Assembly: GCA_903855985.1 (NCBI GenBank) | Contig: CAIOAO010000011.1 | Coordinates: forward strand, 16,057-80,056 | Direction: 5' to 3' | DNA length: 64,000 nt | Source of the DNA: an uncultured Opitutia bacterium | Lineage (GTDB): Bacteria; Verrucomicrobiota; Verrucomicrobiia; Opitutales; Opitutaceae | In this document: positions 9,861 through 25,647 of the stretch, piece by piece | Numbering within the stretch: position 1 is the stretch's first letter | Layout of the letters: each line of letters begins with the position of its first letter | Translations under genes and position numbers: made by a program | The notes under the pieces: generated by a model | The model's input: only the letters and a program-made list of their open reading frames with translations | The model's database searches: none | What the model was told of the DNA's origin: nothing

Positions 9861-10847
9861 ATGGCCGTTCAATTCAAGGACTATTACCAGATCCTCGGGG
9901 TCGCCCGCACGGCGACGCCGGAGGAAATCAAACAGGCCTTCCGCAAGCTCGCGCGGATCCATCACCCCGACGTGGCCAAGAACAAGGCCACCGGGGAGGC
10001 GAAATTCAAGGAGATCAACGAGGCCTACGAGGTGTTGGGCGACCCGGAGAAGCGGAAGCGCTACGACGAGCTGGGGCCGAATTGGCAGGACACCGGCGGC
10101 CAGCCGGCCTACGGCGGCGGGCCGCGCGGCGGCATGCGCGGGCGGGGTCCGGCCGGAGGGCCCGACTTCGAGTTTGATGGGACGGGCTTCAGCGACTTTT
10201 TCGAGTCGTTCTTCGGCAGCGGCCGGGGCGGGGCGGGTCCGCGCCGGCGCGGACCGGTGGCGATGGACGAGGACGAAGAGGGTTTTTCCCAAGCTGGCAA
10301 CGACGTGGAGGCCGATCTGCTGGTAACGCTCGAGGACTCCTTCCGGGGTTCAAAGCGCAAGGTCACGCTGCGCCGGCCCGCGCAGCGTGGCGGCGAGGAC
10401 CGGCTCAATACCTATGAGGTTAAAATCCCGGCGGGGGTGAGGGATGGCCAACGTATCCGGCTCGCGGGCCAGGGCGGGGCGGGATTTGGCTGGGCGGCGG
10501 CGGGCGACCTTTACCTGCGCGTGCGGCTGGCGCGGCATCCGGATTTTACCGTCGAAGAGGCCGATTTGAACTACGACCTCGATCTCGCGCCCTGGGAGGC
10601 GGTGCTGGGCGTCGCGGTGAAAATCCCGGCGCTCGACGGCCTGACCACGTTGCGCGTGCCGGCCGGCACGGCGGCGGGCAGCCGGCTGCGGTTGCGCGGA
10701 CTGGGCTTGCCGCGGGAGGACAAAACCCGCGGCGACCTCTATGCCACCGTGCACATCCAAGTGCCGGCAACGGTGTCGGAGGAGGAGAAGGCCGAGTGGG
10801 AAAAACTCGCCAAGGCCTCGACCTTCAACCCGCGGAATCCGGCCTGA
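9861..10847 (+). CDS. CbpA-type DnaJ co-chaperone (J domain plus DnaJ C-terminal domains)
   Basis: An Hsp40 that stimulates DnaK. The J domain occupies about 6-72 with the essential HPD at 35-37, followed by a Gly-rich linker (about 80-135) and two C-terminal substrate-binding domains. The four CxxCxGxG zinc repeats of true DnaJ are absent, placing it with CbpA/DjlA-independent curved-DNA-binding relatives. ATG at 9861 is chosen because MAVQFKDYYQILGV is the conserved J-domain beginning. The 328 residues agree with CbpA (about 306). Confidence 0.93.
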   Translation: MAVQFKDYYQILGVARTATPEEIKQAFRKLARIHHPDVAKNKATGEAKFKEINEAYEVLGDPEKRKRYDELGPNWQDTGGQPAYGGGPRGGMRGRGPAGGPDFEFDGTGFSDFFESFFGSGRGGAGPRRRGPVAMDEDEEGFSQAGNDVEADLLVTLEDSFRGSKRKVTLRRPAQRGGEDRLNTYEVKIPAGVRDGQRIRLAGQGGAGFGWAAAGDLYLRVRLARHPDFTVEEADLNYDLDLAPWEAVLGVAVKIPALDGLTTLRVPAGTAAGSRLRLRGLGLPREDKTRGDLYATVHIQVPATVSEEEKAEWEKLAKASTFNPRNPA

Positions 10848-10877
10848 GCCGGATTTCGTCCGGGACAGGCGCGCGGG

Positions 10878-11231
10878 TCAGAGGCGCTCGTCCATCTTGC
10901 GCAGCCGGGCGGCCATGACGGTCATCAGCTGGATCGCAAAATAGGGGTTCTGCTGAACGAGAAAGAGGAAGCGCTTGTGATCGATGCTCACGAGCCGGGC
11001 CGTGGCGGTAACGGTCGCGGTGGCATTGCGCGGCCGGTCCTCGATCAGGGCCATCTCGCCGAAGACCCCGCCGGCCTCGACGGTTTCGACCACCTGGCCG
11101 TTGATCACGATATCCACCCGGCCAGCGATGACGGCGTACATCCGGTCGGCGGAATCGCCGGCGCGGAAGATGACTTCGCCGGCGGCGACATCGAAGGCGG
11201 CCTCATCCTTGTCGAACAGGTTAATTTTCAT
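10878..11231 (-). CDS. Stand-alone cyclic-nucleotide-binding domain protein
   Basis: At 117 residues this is one CRP/FNR-type beta-barrel domain without any DNA-binding or catalytic domain. The phosphate-binding cassette is recognisable as GGVFGEMALIEDRPRNATAT (73-92), retaining the conserved Glu and Arg, although the residue after the Arg is Asn rather than the Ser/Thr typical of cAMP binders. It sits alone between the cbpA-like gene (convergent) and prfC. Ligand and partner are unknown; it could be a soluble sensor acting by protein contact. Confidence 0.85.
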   Translation of the reverse strand: MKINLFDKDEAAFDVAAGEVIFRAGDSADRMYAVIAGRVDIVINGQVVETVEAGGVFGEMALIEDRPRNATATVTATARLVSIDHKRFLFLVQQNPYFAIQLMTVMAARLRKMDERL

Positions 11232-11325
11232 CGGGGGTTAAATTGCTGCCAGTCAGCACCAAAAAACCCCGGCGACAATTCGAACCGTCACCTGTCACCG
11301 CATCGTAACAATGGGGCCCCAGCCC

Positions 11326-12972
11326 TTAAACCTGCTCCAGCGGAAGATCGTGCAGCTTCAGCTCCGGGTTCTTCTCGATAAAGTAGCGCATCGTCCAGTC
11401 GTTGGGGAAGAGGACGACGGGCTGGTCGAGCTTGTCGGTGCCGAAGGCGACGCCGCTGGCGACGATCAGGCGGGTGACGTCGGGGAGCTTCTCCGCCGGG
11501 TTGGCGGGCGCCAGCCACTTCATGATGGTCCAGTTGGTCGGATCGAGGCGCGAGGCGGCGCCGTATTCACTCTCGAGGCGGAACTGCACGACCTCGAACT
11601 GCAGCGCGCCGACGGCGGCGAGCAGGGTGGAGGTCGTCATGCCGGCGCGGAGCGTGAGCGACTGGACGACGCCCTCCTGCAGCAGCTGGTCGAGACCGGC
11701 GCGGAATTTTTTCGCGTCGGACGGATTCGGGTTGCTGATGAAGGTGAAGACCTCGGGCGGAAAGCGCGGGATCTCGTCGTAGGCGATGCTCCGGTCCTCG
11801 GTGAGCGTGTCACCGATGTGGAACTCGCCGTGGCCCACCAGGCCGATGACGTCGCCGGGCCAGGCCTCGTCCACCGTCTCGCGTTCCTGGCCGAAGAGCT
11901 GGTGGGAGGAGGAAAGGCGGACGGTTTTGCCGGTGCGCTGGTGGGTGACCAGCATGTCGCGGGTGAACTTGCCCGAGCAGATGCGCACGAAGGCGATGCG
12001 GTCGCGGTGGCGCGGGTCCATGTTGGCCTGGATCTTGAAGACGAAGGCGGAGAAGCGCGGGTAGTCCACCGCGACGACCGGCCCGACCGTGGGCTGGTTG
12101 GTGTGGCCGGCAGAGATCTCGAGCATCGCGTTCTTGTGCGGTTGCGGCGGGACGGAGTCGTGGAGGAAGCCGTCGAGCAGGAGCTGGATGCCGAAGTTGT
12201 TCACGGCGCTGCCAAAATAGACGGGGGTCTGCTGCCCGGCGCGGACGGCGGCGAGGTCGAAGGTGTGACCGGCGCCGTCGAGCATCGCGAGCTGCTCGGT
12301 GACCTGCCCGTAGGTGTAGTCGTCGAGCTTCTCGCGGACCGCGGGGTCGGCAAGGGAGGTGACGTTGACGGGGGCCTGAAATTTGCCGCCGGCGACGCGC
12401 TCGAACAGATGAACCTCGCGGGAGCGGCGGTCGAAGACGCCGCGGAACGACGGGCCGTTGCCGAGCGGCCAGATGACGGGCGCCGACTGCAGGCCGAGCA
12501 CCTGCTCGAGCTCGTCGAGGAGCTCGAGGGCGTTGCGCGTGGGCCGGTCGCACTTGTTCATGAACGTGAAGATCGGGATGCCGCGGCGGCGGCAGATCTC
12601 GAAGAGCTTGCGCGTCTGGGCCTCAATGCCCTTGGCGGCGTCAATCACCATGACAACGGCGTCCACGGCGGTGAGGACGCGGTAGGTGTCCTCCGAAAAG
12701 TCCTTGTGGCCTGGGGTGTCGAGCAGGTTGACCGCGTAGCCCGCGTAATCGAACTGGAGGACGGTCGAGCTGATGGAGATGCCGCGCTGCTTTTCGAGCT
12801 CCATCCAGTCAGAGGCGGTGGCGCGCTGGTTTTTGCGCGCGGTCACGGAGCCTGCCAGGTGGATGGCGTTGCCGTAGAGCAGGAACTTCTCCGTGAGCGT
12901 GGTTTTGCCCGCATCGGGGTGCGAGATGATCGCAAAAGTGCGACGGCGGGCGATTTCAGCGGCGGGGGACAT
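11326..12972 (-). CDS. prfC: Peptide chain release factor 3 (GTPase)
   Basis: RF3 is a translational GTPase that recycles RF1/RF2 from the ribosome. G-domain motifs are present: P-loop SHPDAGKTT (17-25), switch/G3 DTPGHKDF, and G4 NKCD. The GxxVTARKNQRATASDWMELEKQRGISISS stretch, split here by its key residues, is characteristic of RF3 rather than EF-G. At 548 residues it is slightly longer than the E. coli protein (529). The gene stands alone. Confidence 0.97.
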   Translation of the reverse strand: MSPAAEIARRRTFAIISHPDAGKTTLTEKFLLYGNAIHLAGSVTARKNQRATASDWMELEKQRGISISSTVLQFDYAGYAVNLLDTPGHKDFSEDTYRVLTAVDAVVMVIDAAKGIEAQTRKLFEICRRRGIPIFTFMNKCDRPTRNALELLDELEQVLGLQSAPVIWPLGNGPSFRGVFDRRSREVHLFERVAGGKFQAPVNVTSLADPAVREKLDDYTYGQVTEQLAMLDGAGHTFDLAAVRAGQQTPVYFGSAVNNFGIQLLLDGFLHDSVPPQPHKNAMLEISAGHTNQPTVGPVVAVDYPRFSAFVFKIQANMDPRHRDRIAFVRICSGKFTRDMLVTHQRTGKTVRLSSSHQLFGQERETVDEAWPGDVIGLVGHGEFHIGDTLTEDRSIAYDEIPRFPPEVFTFISNPNPSDAKKFRAGLDQLLQEGVVQSLTLRAGMTTSTLLAAVGALQFEVVQFRLESEYGAASRLDPTNWTIMKWLAPANPAEKLPDVTRLIVASGVAFGTDKLDQPVVLFPNDWTMRYFIEKNPELKLHDLPLEQV

Positions 12973-13141
12973 GACGGAAAGGGGTCACGCAAAGGTGCAA
13001 AGGGGAAAAGGGGAAGAATTATTTATTTTGATGGGTAGAGGCCGCCCTGCCGGCGAAAGGGTTTGCGGATGGAACCGGGTGGCCCAGCCTCCGGTCGCAG
13101 AGGAGCGCCCCCATGATTACCTGCCCGCTACCCCCGCATCC

Positions 13142-14275
13142 ATGAGCCGTAAAATGATCGTGGCCGGGGGCGGAATTGGCGGCATGGCGGCCGCCCTGGC
13201 CCTGCACCGCGCCGGGATGGACGTGACGGTTTTCGAGCGGGCACCGGCTTTTGCCGAAGTCGGGACTGGAATGAGCCTCTGGCCGAATGCGACCCGCATC
13301 CTGCAGTCCCTCGGGCTGCTGGAGCAGGTCATGGCGCGCGGCGAGCAGGTCACCCAGTTCAATCTGCTCCGCCCGGACGGCCGCCTGATCTCCACGGTGC
13401 CCATGACCGGGTATCCTACGCCGGCGCTGTGCATGCACCGGGCGGAACTGCACAAGACCCTTTATCAGCCGCTGCCCGCGCGGTGCCTGGAGACCAACCA
13501 GGTATTCCAGGCGTTCGAGCAAGATGAGGCGGGCGTCACGGTGAAGTTTGCCAGCGGCCAAGAAGTGCGGGCGGATGGACTGATTGGCGCGGATGGCATC
13601 AATTCGCTGATCCGGGCGCAGTTGCACGGGGCGGAGCCGCCGTCCTACCGGGGTTATTGCATCTGGCGCGGCTTGGTGCCCGATCCCGGCGGCCTGGTTC
13701 GGGGGCACATCAGTGAAACCTGGGGGGCCGGCCAGCGCTTTGGCATCATGCCGATCGGGCAGGGCCGCATTTGCTGGTATGCGACCCGCAACGGGCCGCG
13801 GTCGCAGCCTGACGCCGCGGAGGGCCGCAAGGCCGAGGTGCTGGAGCTGTTTCGCCACTGGCACGGCCCGATTCCGGAGCTGATTGCGGCGACGCCCGCG
13901 GCCAGCATCTTGAAAAACGACGCCTGTGACCGCCCGGCCCTCCGGCGCTGGGGCCGCGGGGCGGTGACTTTGCTGGGCGATTCGGCGCACCCGATGACGC
14001 CCAATGTCGGACAGGGGGCCTGCATGGCGATCGAGGATGCGGCGTGTCTCGCGAAACTGCTCCCCGGAACGCCCGACGTGGCCGCGGCCTTCCGGACCTA
14101 CGAGCGCCGGCGCCAGACCCGGACGGCGTTCATTGCCCGGCAGGCCCGCCGCATCGGGATGATCGGCCAGTGGAAGAATCCGCTCATGGTGCGTGGACGC
14201 AATTTCATCACCCGGTTGGTGCTGGCGCGTCCACCCGACGTGCAGCTCAACGCCGTGTACGCCTACGAAGTCTGA
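13142..14275 (+). CDS. FAD-dependent aromatic/isoprenoid-type monooxygenase
   Basis: The protein has the p-hydroxybenzoate-hydroxylase fold: N-terminal GGGIGGMAAALALHRAG dinucleotide motif (8-24), a central DG motif (IGADGINS), and the C-terminal GDSAHPMTPNVGQGACMAIE flavin ribityl contact. The 377 residues fit single-component hydroxylases and zeaxanthin-epoxidase-like enzymes. The substrate cannot be told from sequence; neighbours (prfC on the other strand, rlmI downstream) give no pathway hint. ATG at 13142 immediately precedes the conserved start MSRKMIVAGGGIGG. Confidence 0.88.
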   Translation: MSRKMIVAGGGIGGMAAALALHRAGMDVTVFERAPAFAEVGTGMSLWPNATRILQSLGLLEQVMARGEQVTQFNLLRPDGRLISTVPMTGYPTPALCMHRAELHKTLYQPLPARCLETNQVFQAFEQDEAGVTVKFASGQEVRADGLIGADGINSLIRAQLHGAEPPSYRGYCIWRGLVPDPGGLVRGHISETWGAGQRFGIMPIGQGRICWYATRNGPRSQPDAAEGRKAEVLELFRHWHGPIPELIAATPAASILKNDACDRPALRRWGRGAVTLLGDSAHPMTPNVGQGACMAIEDAACLAKLLPGTPDVAAAFRTYERRRQTRTAFIARQARRIGMIGQWKNPLMVRGRNFITRLVLARPPDVQLNAVYAYEV

Positions 14276-14336
14276 GCGGCGGGAAAGCGCAGGATTGCTG
14301 GTTGCGAAAACGGGGAGGGTTGGGGTGAATGGGAGC

Positions 14337-15527
14337 ATGTCGACGCCCACGCTCAAACTGAAAGCCAACGCCAAGCCCCGTGTGCTGTCGGGCCACCCGT
14401 GGGTGTTTGCCAACGAGGTTGAGGTGCTGCTGCCGGCCGACCAGGACGGCGAGATCGTGGAATGCCGCGATCGGGCGGACCGGTTTCTCGGCACGGGCAT
14501 CTACAATTCCAAGTCACAGATCGTGTGGCGCCGGTTCAGCCGCGAGCGCGCGGCGCTCAACGCGGCGTATTTGCGCGGGGCGGTGGAGCGCGCGGTGGCG
14601 CGGCGTGAAGGGACGAGTGACAAGGGACGAGTGACCAGCGGGGCCAACCGGCGGCTGGTGTGGTCGGAGTCCGACGACCTGCCCGGCCTGGTGGTGGACC
14701 AGTTTGGCGACACGCTGGTGGTGCAGATCCAGACGGCCGCGATGGAGAAGCGGTCGGCGCTGGTCGGCGATGTGCTGGCCGAGGTGTTGAAACCCGCGGA
14801 GATTATTTTTCGCAACGATGCCCCCATCCGCCGGCTCGAGGGCCTGCCGCTGGAGGTGCACACGCGCTCTGGGGCGGCGTGGGAGCCGCGCTGGGTGAAC
14901 ATCGACGGCTTTGAATACTGGCTCGACCTGTCGGGTGGGCAGAAGACGGGATTTTACCTCGACCAGCGCGCGCAGCATCCGCTGGTGGCGAAGTATTGCG
15001 CGGGCAAGCGCGTGCTGGATGCGTTCTGCAACCAGGGGCCGTTTGCGCTGCACGCCGCGCGCGCGGGGGCGACGAAGGTGCTTGGGCTCGACAGCGCCGA
15101 GGACGCCATTGCGGCGGCGCGGCGCAACGCCGAGCGGAACGGCGTGAAGGCGGAGTTCGGCGTGGCCAACGTGTTTGACTGGCTCAATGACGCGACCCGC
15201 GCGGGTGAACCGCTGTGGGATGTCATCGTGCTCGACCCGCCGCCGTTCGCGAAATCCAAGAGTGCCCTCGAAGGCGCGCTGCGAGGCTACAAGGAGATCA
15301 ATCTCCGGGCGCTGCAACGGCTGGCCCCGGGCGGCATCCTTGCGACGTACACCTGCTCGCATCACATGCAGGACGCAGAACTGCGCAGCGTGCTGGCAGG
15401 GGCGGCGGCCGATGCGAAGCGCAAGGTGCGCGTGCTCGAGTTCTGCCACCAGCCGCCCGACCATCCCGTGCTCGTGACGATGATGGAGAGCGAATACCTG
15501 CGCGGCTACATCGTACAGGCGGAATAA
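14337..15527 (+). CDS. rlmI: Class I rRNA (cytosine-C5) methyltransferase, RlmI-like
   Basis: RlmI methylates a 23S rRNA cytosine (C1962 in E. coli). An N-terminal PUA-like domain starts with the conserved KPRVLSGHPWVFANEV. The catalytic domain has the SAM motif DAFCNQGPFALHAARAGA, the LDPPPFAKSK motif, and the nucleophile region TYTCSHHM (Cys near residue 340). The 396 residues match. The start ATG at 14337 follows GGGAG. Residues about 91-101 (GTSDKGRVTS) are an insertion encoded by a 12-base direct repeat, in the linker between the PUA and EEHEE regions, not typical of the family. Confidence 0.93.
   Translation: MSTPTLKLKANAKPRVLSGHPWVFANEVEVLLPADQDGEIVECRDRADRFLGTGIYNSKSQIVWRRFSRERAALNAAYLRGAVERAVARREGTSDKGRVTSGANRRLVWSESDDLPGLVVDQFGDTLVVQIQTAAMEKRSALVGDVLAEVLKPAEIIFRNDAPIRRLEGLPLEVHTRSGAAWEPRWVNIDGFEYWLDLSGGQKTGFYLDQRAQHPLVAKYCAGKRVLDAFCNQGPFALHAARAGATKVLGLDSAEDAIAAARRNAERNGVKAEFGVANVFDWLNDATRAGEPLWDVIVLDPPPFAKSKSALEGALRGYKEINLRALQRLAPGGILATYTCSHHMQDAELRSVLAGAAADAKRKVRVLEFCHQPPDHPVLVTMMESEYLRGYIVQAE
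14610..14635 (+). repeat. 12-base tandem direct repeat in frame inside rlmI
   Basis: GGGACGAGTGAC occurs at 14610-14621 and again at 14624-14635, separated by AA. The 26 bases keep the rlmI reading frame and encode a Thr/Ser/Gly-rich linker absent from typical family members. Confidence 0.8.
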
Positions 15528-15568
15528 GGCGGTTTACCGCCAGGCCCACAAAGCGCGCGGAGGCGTGC

Positions 15569-16204
15569 TTACTTCCGGTCGTCCTTCGGTGAGCGCTCGA
15601 GTTCGCGGCGCATCGTCTTCAGCTCATTCAGCTGCTTCTGCAATTCGGCGCGCTCGGCATCTGTCCGGGCCGCGAAGACCTGCTCGATCAGGTCGCGCTC
15701 GGCTTCGAGCAGGCTGACACGCTCCTCGGCCAGGCGGGAGCGGTCCGCGCTCGAGGAACCGCCCAGGATGGAGAGCTTGTGGGCGACGTCGGGGTCGTTG
15801 AGCGACTCGTCCAAGGCGCTGGGCTTGATGTTCTTTTTCTCGCGGGCGATCTCGACGTCCTTCTCATGCAGCGCGATGGCGAGCTCGGTGATGCGACTTT
15901 TGCTTACCTCGATGCGGGGAAGCAGCATGGTCGGGTCTTCCTTGGCGGGAGTGGGCGCCGCGGTGGGGTCGGCGGGGGCGGCCGGGGTGACGCCGGCGGG
16001 CTTGGCGGCTTTTTTCAGGGCATGTTCGGCGAGGCGAAGGCGGACAGCATCCTCGAGCTTCTTCTGCTCCTCCGGGGTGCGCGTCGCGGACGGAGTGGAA
16101 CCGGGCGGTGGTTCCGCAATCGGCGTCTGTTCCGGGGTGTCGGCGGCGGCGAGGCGGAGGGTCAGGACCGTGGCGATCAGGGCAAAACGAACGGTGGTTT
16201 TCAT
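15569..16204 (-). CDS. Exported coiled-coil protein of unknown function
   Basis: I do not recognise this 211-residue protein. A signal peptide (MKTTVRFALIATVLTLRLAAAD) is followed by a Pro/Ala/Thr-rich linker to about residue 92 and then a charged helical region (about 95-211) with heptad-like Leu/Glu/Arg spacing (LLEAERDLIEQVFAART). Export to the periplasm and coiled-coil assembly are inferred. It lies alone between rlmI (convergent) and eno (upstream, same strand, separated by an intrinsic terminator). Confidence 0.75.
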   Translation of the reverse strand: MKTTVRFALIATVLTLRLAAADTPEQTPIAEPPPGSTPSATRTPEEQKKLEDAVRLRLAEHALKKAAKPAGVTPAAPADPTAAPTPAKEDPTMLLPRIEVSKSRITELAIALHEKDVEIAREKKNIKPSALDESLNDPDVAHKLSILGGSSSADRSRLAEERVSLLEAERDLIEQVFAARTDAERAELQKQLNELKTMRRELERSPKDDRK

Positions 16205-16306
16205 GCGAGGAGGTGGGTCAGCGTCAACCTAGGCCTGTCCGACGCGGAGTCGAGGGGATAGGCGGGATTGGACCGCGCGCCGGCCCGGAAGTGCGCGGTC
16301 CGGGCA

Positions 16307-16333
16307 CAAAAAAGGCCGGGCTGGGCCCGGCCT
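16307..16333 (-). terminator. Intrinsic terminator of eno
   Basis: Read on the minus strand: AGGCCGGGC, loop CCA, GCCCGGCCT, then T6. It is 22 bases after the eno stop. Confidence 0.9.
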
Positions 16334-16355
16334 GAGTTGCAGAGGGCAGGCGCCG

Positions 16356-17675
<1,320 letters not shown>

Positions 17676-17800
17676 TCAGCGGACAGTGAAAATGAGTGCC
17701 CGGGCAAGGGGAAGGCGAAAACGGGCGTAGGACACGCCGCGCCCAAGCCAGTCTGGTGCACCTTCAGGCTGGAGTGCCAAGCCGGGTCCGCGGCAGGCCC

Positions 17801-18826
17801 TCAAAACGGTGCGCGGCTCATGCCCAGACGGGTCAGAAGCTTGCTGACCGGGCCGGGGGTCTTGGGCCGGAGTGCGGCCGGGATCTGCCCGGTGAAGCCG
17901 CCCTTGACCGCGAGGCGGCCGACGGTGATGCCGTCGTAATTGCGGACATTGAGCAGTTCGGCGGTGAACAGCTCCGCGGGCACCTGGTCGAGATGGCCCT
18001 CAAACGCGGCCGCGTGGAGGGGGGTGTCGCCGTTGTCGTTGCGGGTGAGGAGGAGGTCGGCGGTCAGCCGGTCGCGCGGGATCTGCGCGAGCTGGCCCGT
18101 CTCGGCGGCGGCGTGGATGACGGTGAAGCCGGTCTTGCTCGCGATGACGAGGTTGTCGTGGGTGAGGAGTCCGGCGGGAACCTGCCCGAGGTGGCCGGAG
18201 ATGGCGGCGGCGTGGAAGACGGTGTCGCCGGCGGTGGTGGCCTCGCGGAGGGCGTCGGCGGTGAGCAGGGCCGGAGGCAGCTGGTCCAGATGGCCGTTGA
18301 AGGCAGCGACGTGCAGGACGGTTTCGCCGCCGAGGTTGCGCTCGAGCAGGTGGGCTGCGGTGAGGATGCCGGCGGGCAGCCGGTCGAGTGTGCCGCTTTC
18401 CGCCGCCTCGTGCAGCAGGGTGTTGCCGAGCTGGGTCCGCGTCAGGAGGATGGTGGGGGTGACAAGCGCGGCGGGCAGCTGGTCGAGGTGGCCGTTGGCG
18501 GCGGCAACGTGGAAGGCGGTGTACCCGGAATTGCTGCAGATGCCGAGCAGCGGCGCCGTGAGCAGGGCCGGCGGCACCTCGTCGAGATGGCCGCCGAGGG
18601 CGGCGTGATGCAGCGGCGTGTAGCCGGAGTCATTGCGCAGCGAAAGGGTGTCCGCGGTCAGCAGGCCGGCGGGGACCAGGCGCAGGCCGCCGTATTTGGC
18701 GATGGCGTGGAGCGGGGTGTTGCCGGCGGCATTGCGCGCGACCAGCCGCTCGCGGGTGAGCACATCGGGCGGAAGCTTCGTCAGCAGGCCCGAGCGGGCG
18801 GCCTCGTGCAGGTCGTAGGTTTCCAT
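17801..18826 (-). CDS. Ankyrin-type repeat protein, eight near-perfect 33-residue units of unusual consensus
   Basis: Starting at residue 35 the protein is eight contiguous 33-residue units (35-67, 68-100, 101-133, 134-166, 167-199, 200-232, 233-265, 266-298) with capping segments at both ends. Each begins G-x-T-x-[LFI]-H-x-A-A, as in ankyrin repeats, continues G-H-L-D-x-[VL]-P, and ends with A-x-L-L-T-x-x-x-L. The usual V-K-L-L-L-E-x-G-A-D-V-N ending is replaced by this P-x-x-LLT segment. There is no signal peptide or transmembrane stretch, so it is probably a cytoplasmic protein-interaction scaffold. Partner unknown; the two receivers downstream are on the other strand. Confidence 0.85.
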   Translation of the reverse strand: METYDLHEAARSGLLTKLPPDVLTRERLVARNAAGNTPLHAIAKYGGLRLVPAGLLTADTLSLRNDSGYTPLHHAALGGHLDEVPPALLTAPLLGICSNSGYTAFHVAAANGHLDQLPAALVTPTILLTRTQLGNTLLHEAAESGTLDRLPAGILTAAHLLERNLGGETVLHVAAFNGHLDQLPPALLTADALREATTAGDTVFHAAAISGHLGQVPAGLLTHDNLVIASKTGFTVIHAAAETGQLAQIPRDRLTADLLLTRNDNGDTPLHAAAFEGHLDQVPAELFTAELLNVRNYDGITVGRLAVKGGFTGQIPAALRPKTPGPVSKLLTRLGMSRAPF

Positions 18827-18941
18827 GGCGTCGCCGGGCCGAGGGAAGTTTCAGGGTGGCACGGTGGCAAACTAAAAGCCGCGGCGGACGCGGGCACAAA
18901 TCAGTTTGCCATGCACGCGAGGCCAACCACCATCGCGCAGA

Positions 18942-19364
18942 ATGAATCCAGCGGAAGCCAAGTCAGCGTCGCCAGTCCCCAAGGACGCCGTGCTGCTGAT
19001 TGATGATGAGCAGACCCTGCTGGAAGTTTACGCGAGCGCGCTCGCGACGGAATTTGACGTCGCCACCGCCTCCTCAGCCCGCGAGGCGGAATTCATCCTG
19101 CACAAGCGGTCCTTCAAGGTGGTGCTCGCGGATCACCTCATGCCCGGCGGCAACGGCATGGGCTTTCTGGTGCGCGCCCGGGAGGAATACCCGCACATGC
19201 AGCGCATCCTGGTGACCGGCTACATGAAGCCCGAGATGCTGATGCGCAGCGTGAATGAGGCGGCGCTTTTCCGTTATCTACTCAAGCCCGTGACGCTCCC
19301 GGAGTTGCTGCAGGTGGTGCATGACGCCGCCAAGATGCACGACGCCAGTGTGAGCGCCGGCTGA
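18942..19364 (+). CDS. Single-domain response regulator (receiver only)
   Basis: A 140-residue protein with a short N-terminal leader followed by one CheY-like receiver. Acidic pocket DDE at 21-23, phospho-acceptor D64 (VLADHLMPGG), conserved Thr (LVTGY) and Lys (LLKPV) are present. The TGY-x-x-PE ending resembles receivers of hydrogenase/RpfG-like regulators. No histidine kinase or output domain is nearby, so its partner is encoded elsewhere. A near relative follows 42 bases downstream, suggesting tandem duplication. No strong ribosome-binding site precedes ATG 18942. Confidence 0.88.
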   Translation: MNPAEAKSASPVPKDAVLLIDDEQTLLEVYASALATEFDVATASSAREAEFILHKRSFKVVLADHLMPGGNGMGFLVRAREEYPHMQRILVTGYMKPEMLMRSVNEAALFRYLLKPVTLPELLQVVHDAAKMHDASVSAG

Positions 19365-19406
19365 GGCGAGCCGGGCCGGGGCCCGCAAGCCCGCCCATCC
19401 CATATT

Positions 19407-19793
19407 ATGCCCGCTTCCGCCCCCGACTCGAAACCGTCCGTGCTGCTGATTGATGACGAGCCCAATATCCTGGAGCTGATGCGCGTCGGTCTCGAAAAAG
19501 ACTACGAGGTTGAGACGGCGGCCTCGGCGGAGGAGGCGACGCTTCTGACCGGCACGCGCCAGTACGATTTGATCGTGTGCGACCAGGTCATGCCCGGGCA
19601 GAACGGGCTGGAGTTCCTGATGCGGTCCGCGGAGCGGCACCCCGGCACCCGCCGGATCATGCTGACGGGTTACATCAATCCCGAATTGCTGTCCCGCGCC
19701 GTGCCGCTGGCAGGGCTGTCGGCCTGCATCCTGAAGCCGGCACATCCCGACGAGTTGAAACAGGCGATCCAGAAGGCACTGGCGACGAAGTGA
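19407..19793 (+). CDS. Single-domain response regulator (receiver only), paralogue of the preceding gene
   Basis: This 128-residue receiver has DDE at 16-18, phospho-acceptor D59 (IVCDQVMPGQNG), the switch Thr in MLTGYINPELL and Lys in ILKPAHP. It shares with its neighbour the pattern VLLIDDE, MPGxNGxxFLxR and TGYxxPExL, so the two probably arose by duplication and may answer to related kinases or act as a phosphate relay. It converges on uvrA with 59 bases between them. Confidence 0.88.
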   Translation: MPASAPDSKPSVLLIDDEPNILELMRVGLEKDYEVETAASAEEATLLTGTRQYDLIVCDQVMPGQNGLEFLMRSAERHPGTRRIMLTGYINPELLSRAVPLAGLSACILKPAHPDELKQAIQKALATK

Positions 19794-19852
19794 GCCGGGG
19801 TTTGGCTGGTTTTTGCCGCTGAGTCAGGCCGCCCGTGGCCGGCAACCGGCAC

Positions 19853-25564
<5,712 letters not shown>

Positions 25565-25647
25565 TGGAGGAGAAACGGATGCGTGGGCGCGGCGGAAACA
25601 CAACTGGGTCGCGTGGATTTCTCAACGGGCGGCCGGCCGGGGCGGAG

